The notes beneath the pieces are model-generated. The model worked only from the letters and a program-made list of their open reading frames with translations, was not told where the DNA came from and made no database searches. From NCBI GenBank assembly GCA_951812395.1, contig CATOSD010000002.1:982442-1046441 (forward strand): a stretch of 64,000 nt of DNA, written 5' to 3'. Of this stretch, positions 46,345-55,956 are shown piece after piece. This DNA is from an uncultured Dehalococcoidia bacterium (GTDB taxonomy: Bacteria > Chloroflexota > Dehalococcoidia > Lucifugimonadales > CATOSD01). How positions within the stretch are numbered: position 1 is the first letter of the stretch; each line of letters starts with the position of its first letter. A program made the position numbers and the translations under genes.

Positions 46345-48003
46345 ATGAGGGAATTCGACCCTGTTTCACTGGAAATAATCTGGAGCCGCCTTCTCAACGT
46401 AACCGAGGAGATGTGGACCACGATTCTCAGGACGGCGGTCTCGACGATCATAGCGTCGGCCAACGACTTCGGATGCGAGATCATGGACGCCGAGGGGCGA
46501 TCGATCGCGCACGCCTACCGTAGTATGCCCGTGTTCAACATGACAATGCCTAACGTCACCAAGGAGATACTCAAGAAGTACCCTGCCGACACGCTCAGGC
46601 CCGGCGACGTGTTTCTGACCAACGACCCCTGGCTGTGCGCGGGCCACCTGCCCGACATCGCGGTGGTGACGCCGATCTTCTTCCAGGGCAGGTTCGTCGG
46701 CTTCGCGGGCAACATCGCCAACACGTCCGACATAGGCGGCTCGCTGGACGCCAAGAACGTGCGAGACTCCTACGAAGAGGGCATATTCTTCCCCATCTGC
46801 AAGCTGTACGACGACGGCGAACCCAATGAGTTGGTATTCGACATGTTCCGCTGGAACGTGCGCGCGCCGGACATGGTGCTTACCGACATCGAGGCGCAAG
46901 TGGCCGCCAACGAGGTCGGCATCAGGCGCGTGGTTGCGCTGCTCGACGAGTACAAGCTGGAGGACATGTCCGCGCTGTCACAGGCGATACGGGGCCGCTC
47001 CGAGGCCGCGATGCGCCGCGCCATAAGCGGCCTGCGCGACGGAGAGTACTACAACGAGGTTTACACCGACGGCGTGGGCACGCCACTCAAGATCGCCGTA
47101 AAGATTCGCGTAAAGGGCGACGAGATAGAAGTGGACTACGCCGGCTCGTCGCCGCAGGTGGACTGGGGCGGCATCAACTGCACGCTCATCTACAGCACGG
47201 GCCACACGCTGTATCCGATGGCCTGCCTGCTCGCGCCGGACGTGCCGGTGAACGAGGGCTGTTTCCAGCCCATAACGACGACGGCCCCGGAGGGAAGCAT
47301 CATCAACTGCACCTTCCCGATTTCGGTGGGTTCGAGGGTAAACACGGGCTGGTACATCCACGGGGCGATTTTCGGAGCGCTGGCGCAGGCGCTGCCCGGC
47401 GACATACAGTCCGGCAACGGCCTGATGTCGAGCCTGCACACCTACGGATTCGACGGCGACGGGAAGGTGTTCAATGCCCACCTGTTCTGCGGCGGCGGCC
47501 GAGGGGCGACGAGCATGGGCGACGGCATGGGGCTGAATATGTTCCCCAGCAGCGCGTCGAACGTGCCGGTGGAAGTGTTCGAGTTGAACAGCCCAGCGCT
47601 TGTGCGCGCCAAGGAGTTCGTCTCCGACTCTGCCGGCGCGGGGAAACACAGGGGCAGCCCCGGCCAGCGGGTGGTGATGCGGAAGGCTCCGGGTCACTCC
47701 GGCAGCCTGAACATCTACTTTCACCCGCATAGGATGCTGTTCCCGGCGCAGGGCATCTTTGGCGGCGGCGACGGCAGGAGGACGCGGGTCGTTCTGAACG
47801 GCGTCGCTCTGAGTGACGACCCGGAGAAGATGACGCAAGGCTACGTCGGACTCGAGTCCGAGTCGGACGAGCTGGTGGTGGAGTTCCCGAGCGGCGGCGG
47901 CATCTACGATCCTAGGGAACGGGGTCGGGACTTGGTGGACCGCGACGTGCGCGACGGCCTGGTCTCACCCGAGGCGGCGAGGGGAATGTACGGTGGGGAA
48001 TAA
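46345..48003 (+). CDS. hyuB: Hydantoinase B/oxoprolinase family subunit B
   Basis: 552 residues, starting 55 bases after hyuA with GGGAG nearby. REFDPVSLEIIWSRLLNVTEEMW, then ANDFGCEIMDAEGRSIAHAY, FLTNDPWLCAGHLPDIAVV, GNIANTSDIGGSLDAKN, VDYAGSSPQVDWGGINCT and GRGATSMGDGMGLNMFP are family motifs. It is the catalytic partner of the A subunit. Hydantoinase pairs of this size (704 and 552) are common in organisms that use imides, creatinine products or 5-oxoproline. The 316 bases after it hold the next promoter. Confidence 0.92.
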   Translation: MREFDPVSLEIIWSRLLNVTEEMWTTILRTAVSTIIASANDFGCEIMDAEGRSIAHAYRSMPVFNMTMPNVTKEILKKYPADTLRPGDVFLTNDPWLCAGHLPDIAVVTPIFFQGRFVGFAGNIANTSDIGGSLDAKNVRDSYEEGIFFPICKLYDDGEPNELVFDMFRWNVRAPDMVLTDIEAQVAANEVGIRRVVALLDEYKLEDMSALSQAIRGRSEAAMRRAISGLRDGEYYNEVYTDGVGTPLKIAVKIRVKGDEIEVDYAGSSPQVDWGGINCTLIYSTGHTLYPMACLLAPDVPVNEGCFQPITTTAPEGSIINCTFPISVGSRVNTGWYIHGAIFGALAQALPGDIQSGNGLMSSLHTYGFDGDGKVFNAHLFCGGGRGATSMGDGMGLNMFPSSASNVPVEVFELNSPALVRAKEFVSDSAGAGKHRGSPGQRVVMRKAPGHSGSLNIYFHPHRMLFPAQGIFGGGDGRRTRVVLNGVALSDDPEKMTQGYVGLESESDELVVEFPSGGGIYDPRERGRDLVDRDVRDGLVSPEAARGMYGGE

Positions 48004-48319
48004 GCCCTGCACAGGCGATGTTGCTCGCGATTCCGCGTCTTTCGAGTGTGCGTGTTTCGAGCAGTTCTAATACAAAACGCAACCCGATTCATGTTGCATT
48101 CGACGCATTTGACGTTTATGGTAGGCTGGGTCGGAACCGATTCGCGTATCAGATCGGTGTAACTCGAGAATGAGATCTGGCGCCGGTTGCCGCCCAGCCC
48201 GCAAACTGGGGACAAGTAGCGCCAATGGGTTGCAAGAACACCGGCAGGAGTTTAGAGTATAGCGGCTTTGGACTGAGCATTGAGATAGAGCGAACAGGAG
48301 GTCGTCCCACCAGGTCCGC
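48004..48319. other. Intergenic region with the ABC exporter promoter
   Basis: About 316 bases. It contains a second possible -35 (TTGACG at 48110) without a good -10, and the promoter given next. The start codon of the exporter follows AGGAGG by 18 bases, longer than usual, so translation initiation may be weak or the start misplaced; no better start was seen. Confidence 0.5.
48230..48258 (+). promoter_or_regulatory. Sigma-70-type promoter of the ABC exporter pair
   Basis: TTGCAA (48230-48235), 17-base spacer, TAGAGT (48253-48258), 62 bases before the start codon. Confidence 0.6.
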
Positions 48320-50125
48320 ATGAAAGTCATTCTTCGTATCATAAGGATTGCCCTTCGGCACAAATGGCGGCTGATCGGCGCCTATGCCGCGATGGCAGGC
48401 GCAGTGGCTGCCTATCTGCTGTTACCAGACCTTATTGGCGACGCCATCGACCGCATCTACGATGCATTCAAGGATGGCGGAACCAGCGAGCTCCCAACTG
48501 GCGAACTGTTCTACATTGCCGCCGCCATTGTTGGTCTGAGCATAGTCCGGGGCGTGCTGTCATTCTTCCAGACCTACCTCGGCGAAGTCCTCTCACAGCT
48601 CGTAGCCTTCGACATTCGCAACCGCTTCTACAATCACGTCCAGCACATGAGCTTCGGGTTTCACGACCGCCACCACACGGGAAACCTGATGTCCAGGGCC
48701 ATCACGGACGTTGAGAACATCCGAATGTTCATCAACATGGGCCTCGTGCGTATGCCCTACTTCATGCTGCTGTTCATAATAGTGAGCGTCATCCTTATGT
48801 GGACGGATTGGCGGCTCGGCCTGCTAAGCACCAGCTTCTTGCCCTTTGTCGCCTACCACTCGGTCGTTATGCGGCTCAAGATGCGCGCTATCTGGCTCAG
48901 CGTCCAGGAGAAGATGGCCGAGCTAAACACCGTGCTCCAGGAGAACCTTACCGGAGTCCGGGTCGTCAAGGCGTTCGCGGCAGAAGAGCACGAGGAGGAG
49001 CGGTACAGCTCCCGCAACGCGAGCGTGGCGGAGGACATGGTGGAGGCCGAAAAGTTGCGCGCCTCCAACACCTCCTTCATGAACTTCGCCTTCCTGATCT
49101 CGCTCGCGCTGATTCTTTGGTTCGGCGGCTGGCGCGTCGTAAGCGGCGACATGACCCCGGGCGAACTCGCCAAGTTCGTATTCTTCATGCAGATACTGTC
49201 CATGCCCGTCCGCATGACGGCGTGGATGGTGAATGCCTACGCCCGCGCAACCTCCGCCGGTCAGCGCCTGTTCGAGATACTGGACACGGAATCACCCGTC
49301 CAGGAACGCCTGGACGCGGGGGAGATGCCCAGGGTCAAGGGCCACGTCCGGTTCGAGAACGTGACGTTCAGCTACGATGACGACGTGCCCGTTTTGCGCG
49401 ACGTGAACATCGATGCCCAGCCCGGCATGGTGATCGCCCTGCTCGGAGCCCCGGGCAGCGGCAAGAGCACCGTAGTTAATCTGATCTCTCGATTCTACGA
49501 CGTGACCGGCGGCAAGATTACAATCGACGGCATCGACATTCGCGACGTGTCGTTCGAGTCGCTGCGCCGCAACGTGGGGTTCGTGCAGCAGGACGTCTTC
49601 CTGTTCACGACCAGCATGAGAGAAAACATCGCCTACGGCAGAGAGTCCGCGTCGGCCGCGGAAGTTACCCAGGCGGCCAAGATCGCCCAGTTGCACGACT
49701 TCATCGAGGCGCTCGACCAAGGCTACGAGACGCCCATCGGAGAGCGCGGCTCCACTCTCTCTGGCGGACAGCGCCAGCGCATGTCCATCGCGCGCGCCGT
49801 GCTTCTGGACCCGCCGGTGCTGATTCTGGACGACTCCACGTCCAGCGTGGACGCCGGCACCGAGGAACTCATTCGCCAGGCGATGATTTCCGTAATGCAG
49901 GGCCGGACAACCTTCGTGATAGCACACAGGCTGAGCACGGTGCACAGGGCCGACCTGATTCTGGTCATGCAGGAGGGTGAGATCGTCGAACAGGGCACCC
50001 ACCAGGAACTGCTCGCCGAGGGAGGCCTGTACCGGGACATTTACGAGTTGCAGCTACGGCCGCAGGAAGAGGTGTTGAAGGACATGGAGGCGCCCGTGAT
50101 AGTGACGGCGGAGGGCGACTCATGA
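48320..50125 (+). CDS. ABC exporter half-transporter 1 (degenerate ATP site)
   Basis: 601 residues: six membrane helices (~15-310), then a nucleotide-binding domain. Walker A GAPGSGKST (376-384), Q-loop FVQQDVFLF, signature LSGGQRQRMSIARAV and Walker B LILDDSTSSVD. The catalytic Glu position is Asp (D505), the mark of the non-canonical ATP site of heterodimeric exporters (BmrCD, TM287/288 type). It moves drugs, lipids or peptides out of the cell together with the next protein. Its stop overlaps the next start by four bases (ATGA), so the two are made together. Confidence 0.92.
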   Translation: MKVILRIIRIALRHKWRLIGAYAAMAGAVAAYLLLPDLIGDAIDRIYDAFKDGGTSELPTGELFYIAAAIVGLSIVRGVLSFFQTYLGEVLSQLVAFDIRNRFYNHVQHMSFGFHDRHHTGNLMSRAITDVENIRMFINMGLVRMPYFMLLFIIVSVILMWTDWRLGLLSTSFLPFVAYHSVVMRLKMRAIWLSVQEKMAELNTVLQENLTGVRVVKAFAAEEHEEERYSSRNASVAEDMVEAEKLRASNTSFMNFAFLISLALILWFGGWRVVSGDMTPGELAKFVFFMQILSMPVRMTAWMVNAYARATSAGQRLFEILDTESPVQERLDAGEMPRVKGHVRFENVTFSYDDDVPVLRDVNIDAQPGMVIALLGAPGSGKSTVVNLISRFYDVTGGKITIDGIDIRDVSFESLRRNVGFVQQDVFLFTTSMRENIAYGRESASAAEVTQAAKIAQLHDFIEALDQGYETPIGERGSTLSGGQRQRMSIARAVLLDPPVLILDDSTSSVDAGTEELIRQAMISVMQGRTTFVIAHRLSTVHRADLILVMQEGEIVEQGTHQELLAEGGLYRDIYELQLRPQEEVLKDMEAPVIVTAEGDS

Positions 50126-51978
50126 TGGGCGGCGACCGCGGTGGTATGCTTCAGGGCACCAGGCGCGGGCACATCGACGACGAGGTATTCGGCAGCGTAT
50201 ACAATCGCCGCGTAGTCCTGAGAATGATCCCGTACATGTTCAGGTACAAGGGATTCGCGGTGATTGCCACGCTGTCTATGCTGGTGTTCACCGGCACGCA
50301 GATTGCCGTGCCATGGTTGGTGGCCATCGGCATCGACGAGTACATCCTTAGCGACGCGACGTTCGGCCAGTTGACGGTCCTGTTCGCCGTGTTCGTTGGG
50401 GTGGCCGGTCTCAACTGGGTGTCGAACTACGCGCAGCAACTGGCCATGGCCAAGGTGGGACAGGGCATACTGTTCGGATTGCGGCGCGACATGTTCGGGC
50501 ACCTGCAAAAGCTGTCGCTGTCGTACTATGACAAGACCGAGGTCGGACGCATCATGTCGCGCGTGCAGGGCGACAGCGGCCAGTTGCAGGAGTTCATGGC
50601 GCTTGTGGTGATGACCCTGGGCGACATGCTGTCGCTTGCGGGCATCGTGGTCATGCTTATGGTGCTGAACCTGAAGCTCGGCCTCATCTCCATGGTGACC
50701 ATCCCCATTCTCATAATCATCATGGCGTTCTGGCAGCCGTACGCGCGCAAGGCGTTTATGCGGGTGCGGGTGGCCATTTCCATAGTCAACGGCGCGCTCA
50801 ACGAGAACATAACCGGCATCCGTGTTGTCCAGAGCATGAACCGCCAGGACCGCAACATGGAGATCTTCGACGGTAAGAACCGCGACCATCTCGGCGCCAA
50901 CCTGTTCGCAAGCCGGCTTTCTTCCGGCCTGATAGGCGTGGTGGACGTGCTGACCGCCGTCTCGATTGTGCTGGCCCTCACCTTCGGAGCGCAGATGATA
51001 CTCAACAACGAGCTCGAAGTGGGCGCGCTGGTCGGGTTCATCCTGTACATCCAGCGCTTCTTCGATCCGATCCGCAACCTCACCATGCAGTACACGCAGC
51101 TCCAGCGCTCGATGGCCTCCGGCTCACGCATATTCGATCTGTTGGACACGCCGCTGGACCTGGAGGACGCCCCGGACGCCGTAGAACTGCCGCGGCTGCG
51201 CGGCGAGGTCGAGTTCCGCAACCTCAACTTCTCTTACGTGCCGGAAGAGCCGATACTCAAAAAAGTGAACCTGCATGTGAACCCCGGCGAGACGGTGGCG
51301 ATAGTGGGGCCGACCGGCGCGGGCAAGACGTCGATGGTTTCGCTGCTGTCGCGGTTCTACGACGTGCCGCGTGGCGACGGCGCCATACTGGTGGATGGCT
51401 GGGACATACGCGACGTCACGCGCAACTCGCTTGCACGGCAGATGAGCATGGTGCTGCAGGAGCCCTTCCTTTTTTCCGGCACCGTGCGCGAGAACATCAA
51501 GTACAACAATGGCGACGTCACCGACATGCGCATGATAGAGGCGGCGCAGGCGGTGAACGCCCACAACTTCATAATGCGGCTGGAGAACGGCTACGATACT
51601 TACCTGGCGGAACGCGGCGTAAACCTAAGCCTGGGGCAGCGGCAGCTACTCAGCTTCGCTCGCGCCATCGTGGCCGACCCCCGCGTGCTCATCCTGGACG
51701 AGGCCACCGCAAACATCGACAGCTACACCGAGGTGCTCATCCAGCGAGCGCTGCAGAACCTGCTGGAAGACCGGACTGCCATCGTAATCGCCCACAGGCT
51801 GTCGACTATTCGCGGCGCGGACAAGATTGTGGTTCTCAACCTGGGCGAAGTCGTCGAGGAGGGCACTCACGACCAGCTTCTGGCGCGCAACGGGCTGTAC
51901 TCCCGGCTGTACGCCATGAATTACGCCTCGATCGAAGAGCCGCTTGAGCTGGCGGGGCGAGCCGACGGCGACTCGTAG
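50122..51978 (+). CDS. ABC exporter half-transporter 2 (competent ATP site)
   Basis: 618 residues. A ~35-residue soluble lead, six membrane helices (~40-330; for example VIATLSMLVFTGTQIAVPWL), then Walker A GPTGAGKTS, Q-loop MVLQEPFLF, signature LSLGQRQLLSFARAI (Gly replaced, so a degenerate signature) and Walker B ILDEATANID with the catalytic Glu (E527). In heterodimers the degenerate signature pairs with the degenerate Walker B of the partner, as seen here, leaving one hydrolysing site. Long N-terminal extension is typical of the TM288-type subunit. Substrate unknown. Confidence 0.92.
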   Translation: MMGGDRGGMLQGTRRGHIDDEVFGSVYNRRVVLRMIPYMFRYKGFAVIATLSMLVFTGTQIAVPWLVAIGIDEYILSDATFGQLTVLFAVFVGVAGLNWVSNYAQQLAMAKVGQGILFGLRRDMFGHLQKLSLSYYDKTEVGRIMSRVQGDSGQLQEFMALVVMTLGDMLSLAGIVVMLMVLNLKLGLISMVTIPILIIIMAFWQPYARKAFMRVRVAISIVNGALNENITGIRVVQSMNRQDRNMEIFDGKNRDHLGANLFASRLSSGLIGVVDVLTAVSIVLALTFGAQMILNNELEVGALVGFILYIQRFFDPIRNLTMQYTQLQRSMASGSRIFDLLDTPLDLEDAPDAVELPRLRGEVEFRNLNFSYVPEEPILKKVNLHVNPGETVAIVGPTGAGKTSMVSLLSRFYDVPRGDGAILVDGWDIRDVTRNSLARQMSMVLQEPFLFSGTVRENIKYNNGDVTDMRMIEAAQAVNAHNFIMRLENGYDTYLAERGVNLSLGQRQLLSFARAIVADPRVLILDEATANIDSYTEVLIQRALQNLLEDRTAIVIAHRLSTIRGADKIVVLNLGEVVEEGTHDQLLARNGLYSRLYAMNYASIEEPLELAGRADGDS

Positions 51979-52014
51979 AGGGCGGCTTCAGTTCGTCGTC
52001 CCGGGCATTCTTTC

Positions 52015-52050
52015 AGGTCCCTCCCCCCGACAGGGCGTGAGGGACTTTCG
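52015..52050. terminator. Hairpin after the exporter operon (variant of the palindromic repeat)
   Basis: GTCCCTCCCCCCGACAGGGC then GTGAGGGACTTTCG: GTCCCTC pairs with GAGGGAC, followed by TTT. Probably terminates the exporter transcript; its C-rich left arm resembles the dispersed repeat family (copy 7). Confidence 0.5.
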
Positions 52051-52148
52051 CTATCTGCATTTCTGGCTAATCCCGCTACGTCAGAGCGTGGCAGCGTGAT
52101 ATGATCAGGTATGATTCTGAGTCAAGGGCTGCTGACAGGAGAACTTTG

Positions 52149-52505
52149 ATGGGAACACTCAGCGTGGACATTCAGATTGGGGACGCGAGTCGTGAGCGTT
52201 GGGTGATGCTGGAAGCGCTGATAGACACGGGCGCGTCGATCACTTCTGCGCCAGCGTCGGTTCTCCGCGAACTGGACGTTCAACCATTGTCCAGGCAGTC
52301 GTTCAAGTTTGCCCGGGGGGAAGTTCGAGTAATGGATATCGGTCAGGCGTGGGTGCGATTCGAAGGGCAGGAATTCGCCACACACGTGCTCTTCAACGAC
52401 GAGGACACGCCGCCGCTTCTTGGTGCGCAAGCGCTAGAAGCGGCATTCGTGGCCGTGGACCAGGTGGCGCAGAAACTTTTTCCTGTTGATGGTCTGATGC
52501 TGTAA
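52149..52505 (+). CDS. Clan AA (retropepsin-like) aspartic protease, single domain
   Basis: 118 residues from the ATG at 52149, chosen because AGGAGAA lies seven bases upstream; an in-frame ATG at 52101 is less likely. One catalytic motif LIDTGAS (Asp26) followed by SAPASVLRELDV, then a flap-like segment and DEDTPPLLGAQALEAAFVAVD. A single 110-residue unit with one DTG would dimerise like retroviral protease. Such small proteins occur in many free-living bacteria; substrates are unknown. Coded just after the exporter operon and convergent with ruvB. Confidence 0.8.
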   Translation: MGTLSVDIQIGDASRERWVMLEALIDTGASITSAPASVLRELDVQPLSRQSFKFARGEVRVMDIGQAWVRFEGQEFATHVLFNDEDTPPLLGAQALEAAFVAVDQVAQKLFPVDGLML

Positions 52506-52560
52506 GGGCGCAAACGTGAGGCCGTTGGCCGGCGGCCGTTATGTTTCAAGGGACATGGCG

Positions 52561-53586
52561 TCAGATTAACCTGGGCTGGTTGGAGGCGTCGTCCTCGTAC
52601 TCGATTCCCAGGTGATCGTAGGCACGACGGGTGGCCATCCGCCCGCGGGGCGTGCGGTCGAGAAAGCCAAGCTGCAGCAGGTACGGCTCGCAGACGTCCT
52701 CGATGGTGTCCGACTCCTCGCTGATGGACGCAGCCAACGTCTCCAATCCTACCGGGCCTCCGCCGAACTTCTCCACGATCGATTGCAGTACCCGCACGTC
52801 CATGCTGTCCAGACCAATTCTATCGACTTCCAGCTGCGCGAGCGCCGTCTGGGCGACCTCGAGGGTGATCACGTTGTCCGCAACGACTTGCGCGTAGTCG
52901 CGCACGCGCCGCAGCAGGCGGTTGGCGACACGGGGTGTGCCCCTCGCACGCAGGGCGATCTCCCGAATTCCGCCCGGCTCGGCGGTGATGTCGAGAATCC
53001 GCGCGGACCGCTCGACTATGGTGCACATGTCCTCCTCGCCATAGAATTCGAGCCGGTACACCGAGCCGAATCGGTCTCTAAGCGGCGAGCTGACCATGCC
53101 GTACCGTGTGGTTGCGCCGATCAGGGTGAACGGCTGTATCGCGAGGTTCATGCTGCGGGCGTTAAGACCCTTGTCGATAACCCAGGAGACGAAGAAGTCC
53201 TCCATCGCCGAGTAGAGGACCTCCTCCACCAGGCGGCTCAGCCTGTGCACCTCGTCCACGAACAGGATGTCGTCCTTGCGGAGCTGCGTCAGCAGCGCGA
53301 CCATGTCGCCGGGACGCTCGATCGCTGGGCCGGACGTGACGCGAATGCGCACGCCCATCTCGGTCGCGACGATGTTGGCGAGGGTGGTCTTGCCCAAGCC
53401 GGGCGGGCCATACACCAGGAGGTGGTCTAGCGGCTCGCCACGCTGCCGCGCTGCGGTGATGGAGATCTGGAGGTTGCCCTTGACCGTCGCCTGCCCCACG
53501 TACTCATCCAGCCGGCGCGGCCTGAGGCTCGTGTCGAGCGTGTGGTCGCCGTCCTGCTGATTACCCGAGACAATACGTTCGTTCAT
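52561..53586 (-). CDS. ruvB: Holliday junction branch-migration ATPase RuvB
   Basis: 341 residues, usual length, from the ATG at 53584-53586; the longer frame to 53646 enters the promoter. [31 protein letters not shown] (Walker A), [13 protein letters not shown] (Walker B), [20 protein letters not shown] (sensor 1) and [19 protein letters not shown] (sensor 2), then the DNA-binding winged helix. RuvB drives branch migration with RuvA in recombination and repair; ruvA and ruvC are not in the window. Its promoter overlaps the divergent GNAT promoter. Confidence 0.97.
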   Translation of the reverse strand: MNERIVSGNQQDGDHTLDTSLRPRRLDEYVGQATVKGNLQISITAARQRGEPLDHLLVYGPPGLGKTTLANIVATEMGVRIRVTSGPAIERPGDMVALLTQLRKDDILFVDEVHRLSRLVEEVLYSAMEDFFVSWVIDKGLNARSMNLAIQPFTLIGATTRYGMVSSPLRDRFGSVYRLEFYGEEDMCTIVERSARILDITAEPGGIREIALRARGTPRVANRLLRRVRDYAQVVADNVITLEVAQTALAQLEVDRIGLDSMDVRVLQSIVEKFGGGPVGLETLAASISEESDTIEDVCEPYLLQLGFLDRTPRGRMATRRAYDHLGIEYEDDASNQPRLI

Positions 53587-53617
53587 GGGGCCAATGCACC
53601 TTTGGGGGTATGCCTGC

Positions 53618-53646
53618 ACTTTAGGCGCGCCCTGGCGCGGTGTCAA
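53618..53646 (-). promoter_or_regulatory. ruvB promoter
   Basis: On the minus strand TTGACA (53641-53646), 17-base spacer, TAAAGT (53618-53623). Consensus -35 and optimal spacing, 32 bases before the ruvB start. Confidence 0.78.
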
Positions 53647-53671
53647 GAAACGCCGCCCGGCGTCACTGCGC

Positions 53672-53677
53672 TATAAT
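53672..53677 (+). promoter_or_regulatory. -10 box of the GNAT-methyltransferase operon
   Basis: Perfect TATAAT preceded by GCGC and no clear -35; 29 bases before the GNAT start, divergent from ruvB. Confidence 0.55.
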
Positions 53678-53706
53678 GATCGCATCACATTCCGCCGAGG
53701 TCACAC

Positions 53707-54273
53707 ATGCTGCGCTGCCCTATCGACGACGACATGGAGCTAAGGTTGCTCGAGGAGCGGCACGCCGACGAGTTGTTTGCGCTTGTCGACAGAAACCGCG
53801 CCTATCTGCGCGAGTGGCTGCCGTGGCTGGACGCGACCGCCACGGTCGACGACGAGAGGGCTTTCGTCAGGATGTCGCTGGAGGGATTCGCCGCCGGTAC
53901 GACGACAGAGTTCGCAATATGGGATGGAGGCCGGATTTCCGGCGGAATCGGCCTACACTTCATCGACGAAGTGAACCGCAGCGCGGAGATCGGCTACTGG
54001 GTCAGCGAAGACCTTCAGGGCAGAGGTCTGGTCACCCGAGCCTGCTGCGCCGTGCTGGACCACGCTTTCGGCAACCTGGGGCTGAACCGCGTCGTCATTC
54101 GCGTGGACGTCGGCAACATCCGAAGCCGCGCCATTCCCGAGCGACTCGGCTTCACGCTGGAGGGCGTCACCCGCCAGTCCGACTGGCTGTACACCCGCTT
54201 CCGGGACATGGCGCTGTACAGCATACTCGCAGGTGAGTGGCCCGGCTCGAATGGAGGCGTAACGAGTGGCTGA
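53707..54273 (+). CDS. GNAT N-acetyltransferase (RimJ/RimL-like)
   Basis: 188 residues with the RimL pattern: opening DDDMELRLLEERHADELFALV, then ISGGIGLHFIDEVNRSAEIGYWVSEDLQGRGLVTRAC, where the acetyl-CoA loop is LQGRGLVT, and NIRSRAIPERLGF. Members acetylate N-termini of ribosomal proteins or small amines and antibiotics. It is followed by two methyltransferase genes with overlapping ends (ATG eight bases before the stop), so all three share a transcript. The substrate is unknown. Confidence 0.88.
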   Translation: MLRCPIDDDMELRLLEERHADELFALVDRNRAYLREWLPWLDATATVDDERAFVRMSLEGFAAGTTTEFAIWDGGRISGGIGLHFIDEVNRSAEIGYWVSEDLQGRGLVTRACCAVLDHAFGNLGLNRVVIRVDVGNIRSRAIPERLGFTLEGVTRQSDWLYTRFRDMALYSILAGEWPGSNGGVTSG

Positions 54274-55075
54274 GTTTCAGCACTTGAACCAGGAGGCCTA
54301 CCGCATCTGGGACGCCAACGCCGACTTTTGGAACGAGCGGATGGGCGAGGGCAACGTTTTTCACAAGCAGTTGATCGAACCGAGCCAGCTTCGGTTGCTC
54401 GGCCCCGTTGCCGGCGAGCGCGTTCTCGACGTGGCCTGCGGCAACGGCCAGTTTGCCCGCAAGCTGGCCGAGCTTGGCGCGACTGTCGTCGCCATCGACG
54501 CCGCCGAGGGCATGGTCCGCAACGCCAGGGCGCTCGGCACGCCGAGGCCGGGCGGCATCGAGTACCACGTAGTCGACGCCACCGACGAGCCGGCGCTGCT
54601 CGCGCTTGGCGAGCGAGGCTTTGACGCTGCAGTGTGCACAATGGCCATCATGGACATCGCCAGCGTTGGCCCGCTGGCCCGCGCGCTGCGGCGGCTGCTC
54701 AGACCGGGGGGAAGGCTGGTCTTCTCGGTGCAGCACCCGTGCTTCAACTCCCCCAAGATACGCATGACCGCCGAGGTGGAGGACAAGGACGGAGACGTGG
54801 TGACGGGCTACTCGATAATCGTGGGCCGCTATTCCGCCGCATACACCGCAAAGGGGCTGGCAATGATTGGCCAGCCTGAGGCGCAGTACTACTTTCACCG
54901 CTCAATCAGCACGTTGTACGGGGTCTTCTTCGGAGAGGGGTTCGTGATGGATGGCGTAGAAGAGCCCTGCTTCAGCCAGCCCGGAACGGGGAGCACAGCC
55001 GTCTCGTGGGCCAACTTCACCGACATCCCGCCGGTGTTGGTGTCACGTATGCGATTATTGGAGGTCAACGAATGA
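54266..55075 (+). CDS. Class I SAM-dependent methyltransferase A
   Basis: 269 residues; start overlaps the GNAT gene by eight bases. SAM-binding motif I is VLDVACGNGQFARKLAE (residues ~52-68), followed by IDAAEGMVRNAR (acidic loop), a DAA/DA motif and RLLRPGGRLVFSVQHP (motif III-like). N-terminal WNERMGEGNVFHKQLIEPS resembles UbiE/small-molecule methyltransferases. Substrate not known. Ends with TGA that overlaps the next ATG. Confidence 0.85.
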   Translation: MAEFQHLNQEAYRIWDANADFWNERMGEGNVFHKQLIEPSQLRLLGPVAGERVLDVACGNGQFARKLAELGATVVAIDAAEGMVRNARALGTPRPGGIEYHVVDATDEPALLALGERGFDAAVCTMAIMDIASVGPLARALRRLLRPGGRLVFSVQHPCFNSPKIRMTAEVEDKDGDVVTGYSIIVGRYSAAYTAKGLAMIGQPEAQYYFHRSISTLYGVFFGEGFVMDGVEEPCFSQPGTGSTAVSWANFTDIPPVLVSRMRLLEVNE

Positions 55076-55869
55076 GCCAGGAGCAGTCTGGCTGGACAGA
55101 GGTGGACTCGGCGCTGTATCGCGAACTGTCGGCGGTGGCCGTGCCGCGGCGTGAGGAGCAGCTTGCCGCGCTGGTGGCGCTGCTGCCTTTCGGTCGGGAC
55201 GAAGTGTTCGGTGTCGTGGAACTTGGCTGCGGAGAGGGAGTGCTGGCCGCGGCCGTGCTGGACGCCTATCCGCGAGCGAGCGTTCTGGCTTTAGACGGGT
55301 CGGCATCCATGCTCCAGGAGACGTCGGCACGCCTGCAGCGGTTCGGCGGTCGCGCCCGGCTCGGGGAGTTCGACCTTGCGTCGCCCGAGTGGCGTGGTCG
55401 AATGGCCGGCGCCGACGCGGTGGTATCGTCACTGGCGATACACCACCTTTCGGGCGAGGGAAAGAGGAGGCTGTTCGAGGACGCGGCCCGCGAGACGACC
55501 GAGCGCGCGGCGATGCTGATCGTCGACGTCGTCGAGCCGGCGCGCGATGAGGCCTGGCGGTATCACGCGGATGTGTACGACATGGCCGCGGAACTGAAGT
55601 CGCGCGACCAGACAGGCTCCGGCGACCTGTACGAGCGGCTTGTCGAGGAGGAGTGGAACTTCTTCCGCTTCCCCGACCCCGGCGAGATGCCCTCGCCGCT
55701 CTTCGACCAGCTCGCGTGGCTGCGCGACGCTGGGTTCGGGTCGGTGGACTGCTTCTGGCTGCTTGCGGGCCACGCCGTGTACGGCGGATTCAAGAGTGGC
55801 GCAGAGTCGATGAGCGACAGGATTTCCTATGGAGAGGCGCTGCGAGCGGTTTGTGAGCAGCTTGCCTGA
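55072..55869 (+). CDS. Class I SAM-dependent methyltransferase B
   Basis: 265 residues from the ATG at 55072, ATGA overlap with the previous gene; a longer frame upstream is out of context. Motif I VVELGCGEGVLAAAVLDAYP, then VLALDGSASMLQETSARL and DAVVSSLAIHHL (substrate-pocket motif), followed by VVEPARDEAWRYHADVYDM. A second methyltransferase in the same operon suggests two steps on one molecule. Function not otherwise known. Confidence 0.85.
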   Translation: MSQEQSGWTEVDSALYRELSAVAVPRREEQLAALVALLPFGRDEVFGVVELGCGEGVLAAAVLDAYPRASVLALDGSASMLQETSARLQRFGGRARLGEFDLASPEWRGRMAGADAVVSSLAIHHLSGEGKRRLFEDAARETTERAAMLIVDVVEPARDEAWRYHADVYDMAAELKSRDQTGSGDLYERLVEEEWNFFRFPDPGEMPSPLFDQLAWLRDAGFGSVDCFWLLAGHAVYGGFKSGAESMSDRISYGEALRAVCEQLA

Positions 55870-55956
55870 AATTGACAGTCCAACCTTGACGCTCTAAACT
55901 CGGAACGGCCCATTCGAGAGGCGCCTGGCCCCGTGTCGCAACGTAGAGGAGAACCA

